Assembly: GCA_000769715.1 (NCBI GenBank)
Contig: JROS01000019.1
Span: 1 to 62,860 of the forward strand
DNA length: 62,860 nucleotides
Direction: 5' to 3'
Source of the DNA: Desulfobulbus sp. Tol-SR
Lineage (GTDB): Bacteria; Desulfobacterota; Desulfobulbia; Desulfobulbales; Desulfocapsaceae
Of the stretch, positions 8,393 through 17,696 are shown one piece after another (position 1 is the stretch's first letter; each line of letters begins with the position of its first letter). Under the pieces are notes generated by a model. The model was given only the letters and a program-made list of their open reading frames with translations, was not told the origin of the DNA and made no database searches. Position numbers and translations under genes: made by a program.

Positions 8393-9907
8393 ATGACCAT
8401 CATCAAGAAGGCAGATTTCATCGATTCCATCGCCGACAGCCTGCAGTACATCTCCTGCTACCATCCCCTCGATTTCGTCGACGCCATGTACGCCGCCTAT
8501 CAGAAGGAGGCCAACCCGGCGGCCAAGGACGCGATCGGCCAGATCCTGATCAACTCCCGGATGTGTGCCATCGGCCGGCGGCCGGTCTGCCAGGACACCG
8601 GCATCGTCACCGCCTTCGTCAAGATCGGGATGAACTGCCGCTTCGACACCGAGATGACGATCCAGGAAATGGTCGATGAAGGGGTGCGGCGGGCCTACTG
8701 CGACCCGGTCAACCCGCTGCGCAAGTCGGTGGTCGTCGGCCCCGCCACCGAGCGCCGCAACAGCCGCGACAACACCCCGGCGATCGTCTATACCGAGCTG
8801 GTGGCCGGCAACGGCTGCGAGGTGCTGATCGCTGCCAAGGGCGGCGGCTCGGAAAACAAGAGCAAGTCGGTGATGCTCAACCCCAGCGATTCGATCGTCG
8901 AATGGATCAAGAAGACGGTGCCGACCATGGGCGCCGGCTGGTGCCCGCCCGGCATCCTCGGGATCGGCATCGGCGGCACGGTCGACAAGGCGATGGTCCT
9001 GGCCAAGGAATCGCTGATGGAGCCGGTCGACATCCACGAACTGATCGCCCGCGGCCCGGCCAACAAGCTCGAGGAACTGCGGCTGGAGATCTTCCAGGCG
9101 GTCAATGATCTCGGCATCGGCGCCCAGGGCCTGGGCGGCCTGACCACGGTGGTCGACGTCAAGGTCCGCGACTATCCGACCCATGCCGCCTCGCTGCCGG
9201 TGGCGATGATCCCCAACTGCGCCGCCGCCCGCCACATCCACTTCCACCTCGACGGCAGCGGCCCCGCGGTCTTCACCCCGCCCGATATCAGCGCCTGGCC
9301 GGAGATCACCCTCGAGGGCGGCAGCGAGGTGCGCCGGGTGCAGCTCGACGGGCTGACCAAGGCCGACATCGCGGGTTGGAAGACCGGCGAGACCCTGCTG
9401 CTCAGCGGCAGGATCCTCACCGGCCGCGATGCCGCCCACCGCCGCATCCAGCAGCTCTACGCCGAGGGCAAGCCGTTGCCGGAGGGGGTCGATTTCAACG
9501 GCCGCTTCATCTACTATGTCGGCCCGGTCGACCCGGTCGGCGACGAGGTCGTCGGACCGGCCGGCCCCACCACCTCCACCCGGATGGACAAGTACACACC
9601 GATGATGCTCGAGCAGTTCGGCCTGCTGGGGATGATCGGCAAGGCCGAGCGCGGCGACGCCGCCATCGCCTCGATCAAACAGCACGGCGCGGTCTACCTG
9701 ATGGCGGTCGGCGGGGCGGCCTACCTGGTGTCGAAGGCGATCAAGAAATCGCGGACCGTGGCCTTCGCCGACCTCGGCATGGAGGCGATCTACGAATTCG
9801 AGGTCGAGGACATGCCGGTGACGGTGGCGGTCGACTGCCGCGGCGAATCGGTGCACAAGACCGGCCCGGCCTTCTGGTGCCAGGAAATCGAGAGGTTGAA
9901 GAAATAG
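8393..9907 (+). CDS. fumA: Fumarate hydratase class I (iron-sulfur, single chain)
   Basis: 504 residues with alpha and beta parts fused, as in FumA/FumB. It interconverts fumarate and malate with an oxygen-sensitive [4Fe-4S] cluster. The likely cluster cysteines are C66 (PVCQDTG), C184 (GWCPPGILG) and C276 (PNCAAARH), one in each expected position. The C-terminal beta domain contains GPTTSTRMD, which binds substrate carboxylate. ATG 8393 was chosen over upstream in-frame starts because GAGGAAGG lies 6-12 nt before it and the family homology begins there. A second, iron-free class II fumarase is encoded at 43275. Next to a TRAP transporter this enzyme would feed imported C4 acids into the reductive or oxidative TCA branch. 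Confidence 0.95.
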   Translation: MTIIKKADFIDSIADSLQYISCYHPLDFVDAMYAAYQKEANPAAKDAIGQILINSRMCAIGRRPVCQDTGIVTAFVKIGMNCRFDTEMTIQEMVDEGVRRAYCDPVNPLRKSVVVGPATERRNSRDNTPAIVYTELVAGNGCEVLIAAKGGGSENKSKSVMLNPSDSIVEWIKKTVPTMGAGWCPPGILGIGIGGTVDKAMVLAKESLMEPVDIHELIARGPANKLEELRLEIFQAVNDLGIGAQGLGGLTTVVDVKVRDYPTHAASLPVAMIPNCAAARHIHFHLDGSGPAVFTPPDISAWPEITLEGGSEVRRVQLDGLTKADIAGWKTGETLLLSGRILTGRDAAHRRIQQLYAEGKPLPEGVDFNGRFIYYVGPVDPVGDEVVGPAGPTTSTRMDKYTPMMLEQFGLLGMIGKAERGDAAIASIKQHGAVYLMAVGGAAYLVSKAIKKSRTVAFADLGMEAIYEFEVEDMPVTVAVDCRGESVHKTGPAFWCQEIERLKK

Positions 9908-9929
9908 CCCGGCCGTCCCCCCGGGTTTT
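9908..9929 (+). terminator. Intrinsic terminator after fumA
   Basis: Immediately after the TAG stop, CCCGG (9908-9912) pairs with CCGGG (9921-9925) across an 8-nt C-rich loop and is followed by TTTT. It is short but well placed. Confidence 0.5.
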
Positions 9930-10235
9930 CGGGCGATGGGGCTGAAGATGGAGCCTCGACCAATGGGCGTGGCATCTCCGGCACAGGAGGTATTTCCGCG
10001 AGGACAGTGCGCCGGTACTGCCTCCTGAGGTCTTCGATGCAATCGATGACGCTCTCCGTGATGGCAACGGGACGGAGGTCCGGTGGAAAAATGAGGGAAA
10101 TATCCGCGCCCTCGTTCTTTCCGCCGGATTGATGGTTACAATAGATGTGGGGCCTCCCACCGCGACAGCCACCGGAAAAGCCCGCGAAAACCATCCCTCA
10201 CCCCACCGCATCAGCACCGAAGGAGCGGCCGCCGC
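9930..10235 (+). other. Gene-free spacer with a coding-like remnant
   Basis: No standard gene is visible in this stretch. One plus-strand frame from about 9945 stays open across the spacer and into the next gene. Around 10025-10150 it reads as an ordinary protein (PPEVFDAIDDALRDG, then later VLSAGLMVTIDVG), but it lacks a convincing start codon and ribosome site. It may be the tail of a decayed gene or chance. The last 30 bases hold the GGAG ribosome site of the following gene. Confidence 0.3.
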
Positions 10236-11354
10236 ATGGCAGATATTCTCACGACACCAGCAGTTCTCGATACCGATCTGATCGGGGATGTCCAGCACAA
10301 CTGCGATATCTCCGATGCCCGGGACCATGGGATCTATTCCCTGTGCACCATGGTGCTCAAGCTCCGCAACCTGTACAAATGGGAAATGGGCCTGCAGCCC
10401 TGGGAGGAGCCGGGATCCGCCATCCTGCTCGACTGGATCGAGACCAAGGAAAACTACTGGCAGACCATCGCCGAGGAAACGTTCCGGCCGCTGATGGTGG
10501 CGGGGAGGCGGGTCGCCCCGTTGGATCTGGAGGAAGTCAACGCCACCCTCAACGGGACACTGGTTTATGGAGCCGGCTACGGCCGGTCGATGAAGACCAT
10601 CTTTTTCCTGGCGGAAAAGCTCGAGCAGCGGACCATCGAGGGCTGTCCGGCGGTCATTCTCGGCACCGAGCAGGCCAGGGAAATGGCCAGCCCCTTCGCC
10701 ATGGTCCAGGATGGGCTGATCATCCTCCGCAAACAGGCGCTCCGCACCTTCCTGTGGGACCAGGTCCAGGAAATGCGCGCCTCCTGCAAGGTGTCGCTGC
10801 GGCTGGCGCTGAAATCCCATGGGCTGTTGAAGGGCGGCGCAGTCGATCAGGAGCTGTTCAAACAATCGCTGGACGCCATCGTCGAACAGGAGATGGACCT
10901 GTTCCTGTACCACGAGGTCGGGGAACTGCTGCAGGGGGAGCGCCTGTCGGAGTCGCTGCGGCGCCTCATCGCCCATTTCCCCGGCTCGATCCTCGAACTG
11001 GTCGGCCGGGCGGTGAAGGACATCCTGGCCGACACCCACCCCAGCGGTCCCCTCGCCTACATCATCGAGCAGCAGCGGCCGTCAACCCTCGGCTTCTACC
11101 TCACCTTCTTCGACAGCCTGCGGGAAAAGCTCTTCCCGGAAATCCGCCCCGCCGGGCTCCGGTTTTCAGCAAAGGGAGACTGGCTCCCTATCGAGCAGGC
11201 CCGCAACGCCTGCTGGCTGAGAACCCAGGAGCTGGCGCGGCGGATCGAGGAATGTGCCGCCATGATCGGGGAAAAATCCGACAACGCCATCGTCGAGTAC
11301 TTCAACTCCCAGGTCCTGACGCCGTTGGGGCTGGATGCGGCGAAGACCGCCTGA
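10236..11354 (+). CDS. Conserved protein of unknown function (resembles the Sfum_1244 family)
   Basis: 372 residues, soluble, with no signal peptide or membrane helix. The N-terminal segment HNCDISDARDHGIYSLC and the following KWEMG recall an uncharacterised deltaproteobacterial family labelled Sfum_1244; I recognise this only from pattern memory. The protein is largely alpha-helical, and I see no catalytic motif. GAAGGAG lies about 12 nt upstream of ATG 10236. It is flanked by fumA and a polyphosphate kinase with no tight spacing, so context gives no functional clue. Confidence 0.6.
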   Translation: MADILTTPAVLDTDLIGDVQHNCDISDARDHGIYSLCTMVLKLRNLYKWEMGLQPWEEPGSAILLDWIETKENYWQTIAEETFRPLMVAGRRVAPLDLEEVNATLNGTLVYGAGYGRSMKTIFFLAEKLEQRTIEGCPAVILGTEQAREMASPFAMVQDGLIILRKQALRTFLWDQVQEMRASCKVSLRLALKSHGLLKGGAVDQELFKQSLDAIVEQEMDLFLYHEVGELLQGERLSESLRRLIAHFPGSILELVGRAVKDILADTHPSGPLAYIIEQQRPSTLGFYLTFFDSLREKLFPEIRPAGLRFSAKGDWLPIEQARNACWLRTQELARRIEECAAMIGEKSDNAIVEYFNSQVLTPLGLDAAKTA

Positions 11355-11465
11355 CCGGCGGAACGGCGCCCCGGAATTCGGTATTCCCACTCCGTTGACA
11401 GGCTTCCAGCTCTTGATCCTGGTCTGCATCAGGATCGACCGCCGTTGAAAGTTCTCCCCCCTCCC

Positions 11466-11495
11466 TTGTCCTGCCGGGCCGATCAGGTGTAAAAT
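11466..11495 (+). promoter_or_regulatory. Candidate promoter for the PPK2 gene
   Basis: TTGTCC at 11466-11471 and TAAAAT at 11490-11495 with an 18-bp spacer, about 90 bp before ATG 11585. A second TTGACA occurs at 11396. Motif match only. Confidence 0.3.
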
Positions 11496-11584
11496 CCGGC
11501 ATGAAGCCCGAAGGCCCATCGCCGCCTCCGGCAGGTCCGGAACCATGGCGTGGGGCCGTCGCCACCATCATGAGGAGAAAACCG

Positions 11585-13117
11585 ATGTTCGAATCCGCGG
11601 AACTGGGACACAGGATCAAGAAGTCCGTCTATGACAAGGAAGTCCCGCCCCTGCGCGAGGCCCTGCTCGAGGCGCAGCTGGATCTGGCGGAAGCGGCCGG
11701 TTTCCCGGTAATCATCCTGATCGGCGGATTGGACGGCGCCGGCCGCGGGGCGACCGTCAACCTGCTCAACGAATGGATGGACCCGCGCCATATCCAGACC
11801 CACGGCATGGGCGAACCGTCGGACGAGGAACTCGACCGGCCGATGATGTGGCGCTTCTGGCGGGCCCTGCCGCCAAAGGGCAAGATCGGCGTGTTCCTCG
11901 GTTCCTGGTATACCTGGCCGATCCTCAACCGGGTGCGCGGCGTCACCAAGGAGGCCGATCTCGAGCAGAGCCTGGAGCGGGCCAAGCGGCTGGAAAAGAT
12001 GCTGGTCGACGAGGGCGCCCTGGTGATCAAGTTCTGGCTCCATCTGTCGAAGGAAAAGCAGGAGAAACGGCTGAAAAAGCTGGAGAAGAACCCCCTGACC
12101 CGGTGGCAGGTCACCGACCGCGACTGGAAACACTTCAAGGCCTATGACAAGTTCCACGAGGTCCACGAAAACGTCATCCGCCACACCAGCACCGCCGAGG
12201 CCCCCTGGCTGATCGTCGAAGGCGAGGACGCCAGCTACCGCAATCTGACCGTGGGCCGGGTCATTCTCAAGGCCATCCGCGACCGGCTGGAACAGGCGAA
12301 AACCCCGCCGCCCAAGATCCTTGCGCCGCCGCTGATCCCGGCCATCGACAATCTGCACCTGTTGAAGACCCTGGACATGACCCAGTCACTGGACAAGGAC
12401 CGCTTCAAGATCAAGCTCGAGAAATACCAGGGCCGGCTCAACACCCTGACCCGTGACCCCAAGTTCAAGTACATGTCGGTGATCGTGGTGTTCGAGGGCA
12501 ACGACGCCGCCGGCAAGGGCGGCAGCATCCGCCGCATCACCGGCGCCCTCGATGCCCGCAGCTACCAGGTCATCCCCATCGCCGCCCCCACCGAGGAAGA
12601 ACGGGCCCAGCCCTATCTGTGGCGGTTCTGGCGACAGCTGCCGCGCAAGGGACGGGTCACGATCTTCGACCGCTCCTGGTACGGCCGGGTGCTGGTGGAG
12701 CGGGTCGAGGGCTTCTGCGCCGAGGCCGACTGGATGCGGGCCTACGGTGAGATCAACGAATTCGAGGCGCAGATGGTCCGCCATCACCTGCTGGTGGTCA
12801 AGTTCTGGCTGACCATCACCAAGGACGAGCAGTTGCGGCGCTTCGAGGAACGGCAGGCGACCGGCTTCAAACGGTTCAAGATCACCGAGGAGGATTGGCG
12901 CAACCGCGATAAGTGGGAACTCTACGAACAGGCGGTGTGCGACATGGTCGATCGCACCAGCACCCATCTGGCCCCGTGGACGCTGGTGGAAGCCAACGAC
13001 AAGAATTTCGCCCGCATCAAGGTGCTGAAGACCCTGGGCGACAGAATCGAGTCCAAACTGGAGGAACTGCACGCGTCGGGGATCGATTATCTCGACCGGC
13101 CGAAAAACCACCGCTGA
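11585..13117 (+). CDS. pap: Two-domain PPK2-family polyphosphate kinase (polyphosphate:AMP phosphotransferase type)
   Basis: 510 residues made of two tandem PPK2 domains (about 1-245 and 265-505). The C-terminal domain has an intact Walker A, GNDAAGKGG (305-313), and the FDRSWYGR lid/Walker B signature. In the N-terminal domain the lysine is replaced (GGLDGAGRG) and the FDRSWY segment is degenerate (GSWYTW). This matches class II PPK2 enzymes, in which only the second domain is catalytic and which phosphorylate AMP to ADP with polyphosphate. ATG 11585 is preferred to an upstream in-frame ATG at 11501 because GAGGAG lies 8 nt before it. It is the last gene before the island boundary. Confidence 0.92.
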   Translation: MFESAELGHRIKKSVYDKEVPPLREALLEAQLDLAEAAGFPVIILIGGLDGAGRGATVNLLNEWMDPRHIQTHGMGEPSDEELDRPMMWRFWRALPPKGKIGVFLGSWYTWPILNRVRGVTKEADLEQSLERAKRLEKMLVDEGALVIKFWLHLSKEKQEKRLKKLEKNPLTRWQVTDRDWKHFKAYDKFHEVHENVIRHTSTAEAPWLIVEGEDASYRNLTVGRVILKAIRDRLEQAKTPPPKILAPPLIPAIDNLHLLKTLDMTQSLDKDRFKIKLEKYQGRLNTLTRDPKFKYMSVIVVFEGNDAAGKGGSIRRITGALDARSYQVIPIAAPTEEERAQPYLWRFWRQLPRKGRVTIFDRSWYGRVLVERVEGFCAEADWMRAYGEINEFEAQMVRHHLLVVKFWLTITKDEQLRRFEERQATGFKRFKITEEDWRNRDKWELYEQAVCDMVDRTSTHLAPWTLVEANDKNFARIKVLKTLGDRIESKLEELHASGIDYLDRPKNHR

Positions 13118-13183
13118 ACCTGGTGGTCGGCGCCGGCGCTACGGTTGATGCCCCGCCCCGCCGCACCTTGCCGTTTTGTTGTC

Positions 13184-13250
13184 ACCGACCTCATCTCGTC
13201 CGCCGCAGGATACCGTTGACCTCGCCCCGGGCCAGCGGCGGGTCGGTGGT
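13184..13250. repeat. Left flanking direct repeat: copy of the U32 peptidase 3' end (attL-like)
   Basis: 67 bp matching 25947-26013 at 63 of 67 positions. On the minus strand it encodes the last 19 codons and the stop of the U32 peptidase gene. The three differences within codons are all synonymous third-position changes (Pro, Gly, Arg), and the fourth lies after the stop. The copy is a detached gene end with no reading frame upstream of it. It marks the left edge of the island. Confidence 0.85.
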
Positions 13251-13256
13251 CTCTAA

Positions 13257-13890
13257 GTAAGTATCCACCGGCAAAGCCGGTGGCTTTATAATTGTGAACC
13301 GCTCAAAGCGGTATGTTCAAAAAATTAACTGACCACCGTTCGGTGGTCGCCTATTTGAAGAGCGACAGTTGTTCAACCCGAAAATCTTCTTTTTCCTGAT
13401 CTTTTATATACGTGCTTACAACCTCTTCATCGGTACCAACAGTTGAAACATAGTACCCTCGAGCCCAAAAATTCATGCCTACGTAGTTTTTCTTCTGGCC
13501 CAGATACGTCCGGGCTATGTGAATGGCGCTTTTGCCCTTCATGTACCCGATCACCTGTGCCACAGCATACTTTGGTGGTATCGATATCAGCATGTGGACA
13601 TGATCGGCCTGCAAATGCCCTTCAAGGACTTTGCTCTCCTTCTGCCGCGCAAGTTCATGGAAAACCTCCCCAAGGTTTTTACGAAGATGACCGTAAAGCA
13701 TCTTCCGCCTGCATTTCGGTATCCATACTACATGGTACTTGCATTTCCACTTGGAGTGACTTAAGCTTTGTACGTCGTTCATGAAGCCTCCTTCTTGTGA
13801 CTTTGACCGGTTCACAGGGACGGAGGCTTCAGTATTTTGCAGGATCTGTCAAACTATTATGGTCCCCCGGCAAAGCCGGGGGTTTTCCCT
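13257..13890 (-). mobile_element. IS200/IS605-family element (TnpA only)
   Basis: A single tnpA gene is framed by short hairpins, as expected for elements moved as single strands by an HUH transposase. Left side: CCACCGGC/GCCGGTGG with AAA loop (13265-13283), ACCGCT/AGCGGT (13298-13312) and GACCACCG/CGGTGGTC (13331-13348). Right side: CCCCCGGC/GCCGGGGG with AAA loop (13864-13882). The outer hairpins share the core CCGGCAAAGCCGG. The exact ends are estimated; such elements leave no target duplication. The left end lies within about 15 bp of the island repeat. Confidence 0.75.
13351..13782 (-). CDS. tnpA: IS200/IS605 transposase TnpA (HUH, Y1)
   Basis: 143 residues. Single-strand transposase of the Y1 HUH family, which cuts and joins DNA at the element ends while covalently attached through a tyrosine. 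HVHMLISIPP contains the metal-binding H-x-H pair, and the tyrosine in STYIKDQ near the C-terminus is the probable nucleophile. The YHVVWIPKCRRK start is typical of the family. I chose the ATG at 13782 because AAGGAGG lies 4 nt upstream; an in-frame upstream ATG lacks this. Full-length with no frameshift, so potentially active. Confidence 0.93.
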   Translation of the reverse strand: MNDVQSLSHSKWKCKYHVVWIPKCRRKMLYGHLRKNLGEVFHELARQKESKVLEGHLQADHVHMLISIPPKYAVAQVIGYMKGKSAIHIARTYLGQKKNYVGMNFWARGYYVSTVGTDEEVVSTYIKDQEKEDFRVEQLSLFK

Positions 13891-13917
13891 AGAGAAATAA
13901 ATCGCTGCCATTCTCCT

Positions 13918-16632
13918 TCATATTCCATACATCTGCGCCAACCCATTGAGTGTCATATTGGTGGCAATACCATCGTGGGGAATCAGCACGTAACGCCATG
14001 GTTTTCCTCCATGGCTTTTCGCATATTCCGTGGCATTAACGCACCATTTGACGGCAACCTCTTTCTTGGCGAGCACCACAGGATCATTCATCTGATTACT
14101 CGCCTTGGGCTCCAGCATGCAGATTGTGCTCTCGGTTTCAGCGACAAAATCGGGTTGATATTCCAGATGATCCGCACCGTGACGATAAAAGATCTGGAAC
14201 TGCCCCTTGGCGGGTTTGAACCATTTCACGGCATCCCGCTCCATAATAACGGCCAGTTTGCGTTCCGCATCCGAATCAAATTTCTGCACCGGGTACAGGC
14301 ACCGCGTAAACCCGCCAAAGAGATAACGGGACATATTGCTTTTGTCCGCAGGTGAGACCTTATAATCGGCTGGCGGCTCATTGGTCTTGCAGGTGTAAGC
14401 GCTTGGTTTCAATTCGGTGAATCCTTTGCTCACCTTCACCTCATACTCTGCGACTTCCTCCCAGTAATGTTTCTGCATCTGGACATAGATGAAGCGGGCA
14501 ATTTCATGCTGATGGCAACGCACTACATCAATGACCTCGTCCGGCTGTAAATAGCTTTCAAAATGACGAACTGCCTGCCCCGCCAAATCGTAAAGCAGGT
14601 CTGCGTGGTCATCGTAGGAAATATCGTTGAAATCCATCAGGCAACGGACGATGTAGTTCTCCGTGCGCGGCTCTTCGCTACAGCCGCGAGCCGGAGTCAC
14701 GGCCATTCCTTCTCCGGTGCGGAGATACTGTACCCATAAATCCTCGGATACCGGCGGATAATTCAGGCTGTCGAGTTCGAGGGTGAAGGGCTTGAACCCG
14801 GACTTCACCACGCCCTTGGGCACCACCAGGATACGAGGGATATCGATGGTTTGCTCGGTCACCAATTCGACTGTTTTGGCCACGACAGCCGCGATATCCG
14901 GCTTGACCGTGAAACCTTCCAGGGCCAGCTGCGCTGGTTGTTGTGCCTCCACTGCCTTGACAATGGCGGCTTGGATCTCCGGATCTTTCAGATGGTTGAC
15001 CGATGGCAGCATCTCCGGCTTGTTCTCATACCCCTTGATCACTTCCCAGGCGGTTTTCGCCACCTGTTGCTCCTGCGCTCCGGTGAAGATTGGTTGAACC
15101 TCCTGTCCCGCCATTGCGGTACTCGCAGTCACCAGGGCCGGGCGTAAACCCAGCTTGGTCGCCAGTTGCGATTGCGACACCACGGTGGCAGTTTTCTTCT
15201 CCAGCTCCGAACCATCAATCACCACCGCCTGCATGCGGATGACGGAATCAGGCCGATTGGCCTCATCGATGATTTCCTGAAACTTGTCATGGGCAACAAT
15301 GTTGAGCCGATCCACCGGTGTCACCCCGGTGCGTTTGCCGTAGGGCAACCGCAGCCCCCGGCCGATGGATTGCTCAATGAGGATGCGGGCATTGGCGGCT
15401 CGAAGCGGCACAATGGTATAGAGATTGGTCACATCCCACCCCTCTTTGAGCATGTTGACGTGGATGACGATCTCGGTCGGCTCCTCGGTCTGTTCCACCC
15501 GCAGCAGCCGCTCAATCATTTCTTCCTCGTCCTTGCCGGTCTTGCTCGAATCCACCTGGATGACCTTGTCGGTATAGCGCCCTTCGAAAAAGACACCAGA
15601 CTGGATCATCCGCAACAATTGTCCGGCATGGGTGGTGTCGCGGGCAATCACCAGCAGGAAGGGCTTGACGATAGCTTGCAGAGTCTCGCGGGCATAGGTT
15701 TCCAGTTCCACCTTGACGCTCTCATGGAGCCGGATACCGTCTTCCAGTTTCAGCCGCTCGATCTCTTCCACCGACATTCCGGCCGGATTGAAGTCCTTGC
15801 GGGTCACCACCGCCGGTTCCTTGACAAAGCCGTCGCTCATGGCCCGGCCCAGGGGATAATCGTAGATGACGTTCTTGAACGCCACACCGCCCTTATTGGT
15901 TTCCACAAAGGGGGTGGCGGTCAGCTCCAGGCCGAGGATCGGCTTCAACTCGTTGATGGCCCGCACGCCGGCGCTGGCCCGGTAGCGGTGCGACTCGTCC
16001 ATGAGCAGGACCAGGTCCGGCAGGCCCGCCAGATAATCGAAATAGCTCTCGCCGATATATTCGGAGAGCCGCTTGATACGCGGCGACTTACCGCCCCGCA
16101 CTTCGGAGTTGATCTTGGAGATGTTGAAGATGTTGATGTGGACACCGGTTTCCTGAAAAAAGCCTGGCAACCGGTTGGCACGCCGAGCCGCCTCCCGCAC
16201 CCCCACCCCGCTCTCATAAGTGTCACCGGTGATGACCGTCGGCGGGTCAATGGCGAACTCGGCGATCCCCTTGAACACATACTTGGGCGTGTTCGGGGTG
16301 AAATCGGCGATCAGCTTGTTGTAGATGGTGAGATTCGGCGCCAGCACGAAGAAATTGCAGATCCCGTGGGCCAGATGCAGGTAGCTGACGAAAGCCCCCA
16401 TGAGGCGAGTCTTGCCAACGCCGGTGGCCAGGGCAAAGCAGAGCGAGGGAAAATCCCGCTCAAAATCGGTGACCGATGGATATTCGCTGCGGATCGCCTC
16501 CAGTACGGCGGCGGTGTCCGCCTCCTTGCCCGGCGGCGCAATCTCGGTGATGCGATGCAAAATTTCCAGGGATTCCCGCTGCGGTTGCCGCAAGGATAGC
16601 CGGCCGGAGATGGCGTTGACGTGACGGTTCAT
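13918..16632 (-). CDS. res: Type III restriction enzyme Res subunit (DEAD/DEAH helicase-nuclease)
   Basis: 904 residues. An ATP-dependent translocase that cuts DNA after head-to-head recognition with Mod. Helicase motifs are visible: Walker A in ATGVGKTRL near residue 69, motif II as DESH (LLMDESHRYRA near residue 210), TATPF as motif III, and QSIGRGLRLP as motif VI near residue 430. The C-terminal PD-(D/E)xK nuclease appears as QPDFVAE followed by MLEPKA near residue 865-880, giving the expected D...ExK. It is the last gene of the operon. Its ATG overlaps the YhcG-like gene stop by 4 bp. Full length for the family. Confidence 0.9.
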   Translation of the reverse strand: MNRHVNAISGRLSLRQPQRESLEILHRITEIAPPGKEADTAAVLEAIRSEYPSVTDFERDFPSLCFALATGVGKTRLMGAFVSYLHLAHGICNFFVLAPNLTIYNKLIADFTPNTPKYVFKGIAEFAIDPPTVITGDTYESGVGVREAARRANRLPGFFQETGVHINIFNISKINSEVRGGKSPRIKRLSEYIGESYFDYLAGLPDLVLLMDESHRYRASAGVRAINELKPILGLELTATPFVETNKGGVAFKNVIYDYPLGRAMSDGFVKEPAVVTRKDFNPAGMSVEEIERLKLEDGIRLHESVKVELETYARETLQAIVKPFLLVIARDTTHAGQLLRMIQSGVFFEGRYTDKVIQVDSSKTGKDEEEMIERLLRVEQTEEPTEIVIHVNMLKEGWDVTNLYTIVPLRAANARILIEQSIGRGLRLPYGKRTGVTPVDRLNIVAHDKFQEIIDEANRPDSVIRMQAVVIDGSELEKKTATVVSQSQLATKLGLRPALVTASTAMAGQEVQPIFTGAQEQQVAKTAWEVIKGYENKPEMLPSVNHLKDPEIQAAIVKAVEAQQPAQLALEGFTVKPDIAAVVAKTVELVTEQTIDIPRILVVPKGVVKSGFKPFTLELDSLNYPPVSEDLWVQYLRTGEGMAVTPARGCSEEPRTENYIVRCLMDFNDISYDDHADLLYDLAGQAVRHFESYLQPDEVIDVVRCHQHEIARFIYVQMQKHYWEEVAEYEVKVSKGFTELKPSAYTCKTNEPPADYKVSPADKSNMSRYLFGGFTRCLYPVQKFDSDAERKLAVIMERDAVKWFKPAKGQFQIFYRHGADHLEYQPDFVAETESTICMLEPKASNQMNDPVVLAKKEVAVKWCVNATEYAKSHGGKPWRYVLIPHDGIATNMTLNGLAQMYGI

Positions 16633-17696
16633 GGCCCCACCTCTTTTCGGTGTTCCAGTTGCAAATCGATGCGTTCTTTCGCCTGAGCAATAGCCTTGTG
16701 GAGTTCCTGTTCAAGAATCTCGCGGGGCGGTAATTCGGTGAGGTATTTCGCCACCCGGATACCGCTTTGCTCAAGAGCGAGCAGTTTAACGGTTTCTTGT
16801 TTTTTCCCGGAACAGAGGATCAGCCCGATGGGCGTCTTTTCATCGGGCTGTCGTTCATATTTATCCAGCCAGCGCAGATACAATTCCATTTGTCCCTTAT
16901 CGGCCGGTTTGAACTCGCCCAGTTTCAATTCGATGGCCACCAACCGTTTTAAGCGTCGATGAAAGAAGAGCAGGTCAAGGTAATAATCGTCGTTATCCAC
17001 CTGGATGCGTTTTTGACGGGCGACAAAGCTAAAGCCAACCCCGAGTTCCAGGAGAAACTTTTCCAGTTCCCGAAGGATGGCGCTTTCCAAATCCTTTTCG
17101 AGGTAGCGGTCCGCGAGTCCAAGGAAATCAAGGAAGTAGGGATCACGGAAGACCAGATCCGGCGTGAGGCGATCTTCGTCGCGCAGAGCATCCAATTCCA
17201 GGCGGATCAGTTCGTCGGGTTTCTTGGACAGAGCGGTGCGCTCGAAGAGCATCGAGTCGATCTTCTTTTGCAGGGTGCGGGTGTTCCAACTCTCAACCCG
17301 GCACATTTCAGCATAAAAATCGCGTTTCAGCGGATCATCAAGGTAAATGATGGCCTTGAAATGACTCCAACTCAATTTTGCAGACAGCGTCTGCAAAATA
17401 TCGCCATCGGGAAAGGTCTCCGCCAACCGAACCATATAGGCAAGATTACGTTCACTCCAGCCGCGTCCAAAGTCACGAAGCAATTTTGCAGACAGTGTCG
17501 GCAAAATCTCCGCGCCATAGGCTGCCCGCTCCTCTTGCAGAAGCTCCTTACTGATCCGCTTGCCGACCCGCCAGTACAGCATGGTCAGGGCGGAATTGAC
17601 CGTTACCGCAACGGAAGAGCGGGTTTCTTCGATCAAGCTGCGGAGTTCATGAAAAAGCGTGTCGGCAAGTTGAACTGGTGTTTGCTTTTTGGTCAT
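16629..17696 (-). CDS. YhcG/DUF1016 family PD-(D/E)xK nuclease
   Basis: 355 residues. The N-terminal helical DUF1016_N domain (about 10-165; VGKRI near residue 47, then LSWSHF near 108) is followed by a C-terminal PD-(D/E)xK nuclease domain. There LDLLFFHRRLKRLVAIELKLGEF (quoted with its D and E-x-K) supplies the catalytic residues near 233-250. Homologues are frequent in defence islands and restriction loci, but a precise role is not established. It is embedded between mod and res with 4-bp overlaps on both sides, so it is part of the same unit rather than a bystander. In several type III loci another small gene occupies this position. Confidence 0.88.
   Translation of the reverse strand: MTKKQTPVQLADTLFHELRSLIEETRSSVAVTVNSALTMLYWRVGKRISKELLQEERAAYGAEILPTLSAKLLRDFGRGWSERNLAYMVRLAETFPDGDILQTLSAKLSWSHFKAIIYLDDPLKRDFYAEMCRVESWNTRTLQKKIDSMLFERTALSKKPDELIRLELDALRDEDRLTPDLVFRDPYFLDFLGLADRYLEKDLESAILRELEKFLLELGVGFSFVARQKRIQVDNDDYYLDLLFFHRRLKRLVAIELKLGEFKPADKGQMELYLRWLDKYERQPDEKTPIGLILCSGKKQETVKLLALEQSGIRVAKYLTELPPREILEQELHKAIAQAKERIDLQLEHRKEVGP

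Noticed and set aside
13265-13348. Series of short palindromes considered as a CRISPR array
   Set aside because: The hairpins differ in sequence, have no uniform repeat length or spacers, and frame a TnpA gene; they are IS200-type ends. No CRISPR array was seen anywhere in the window.
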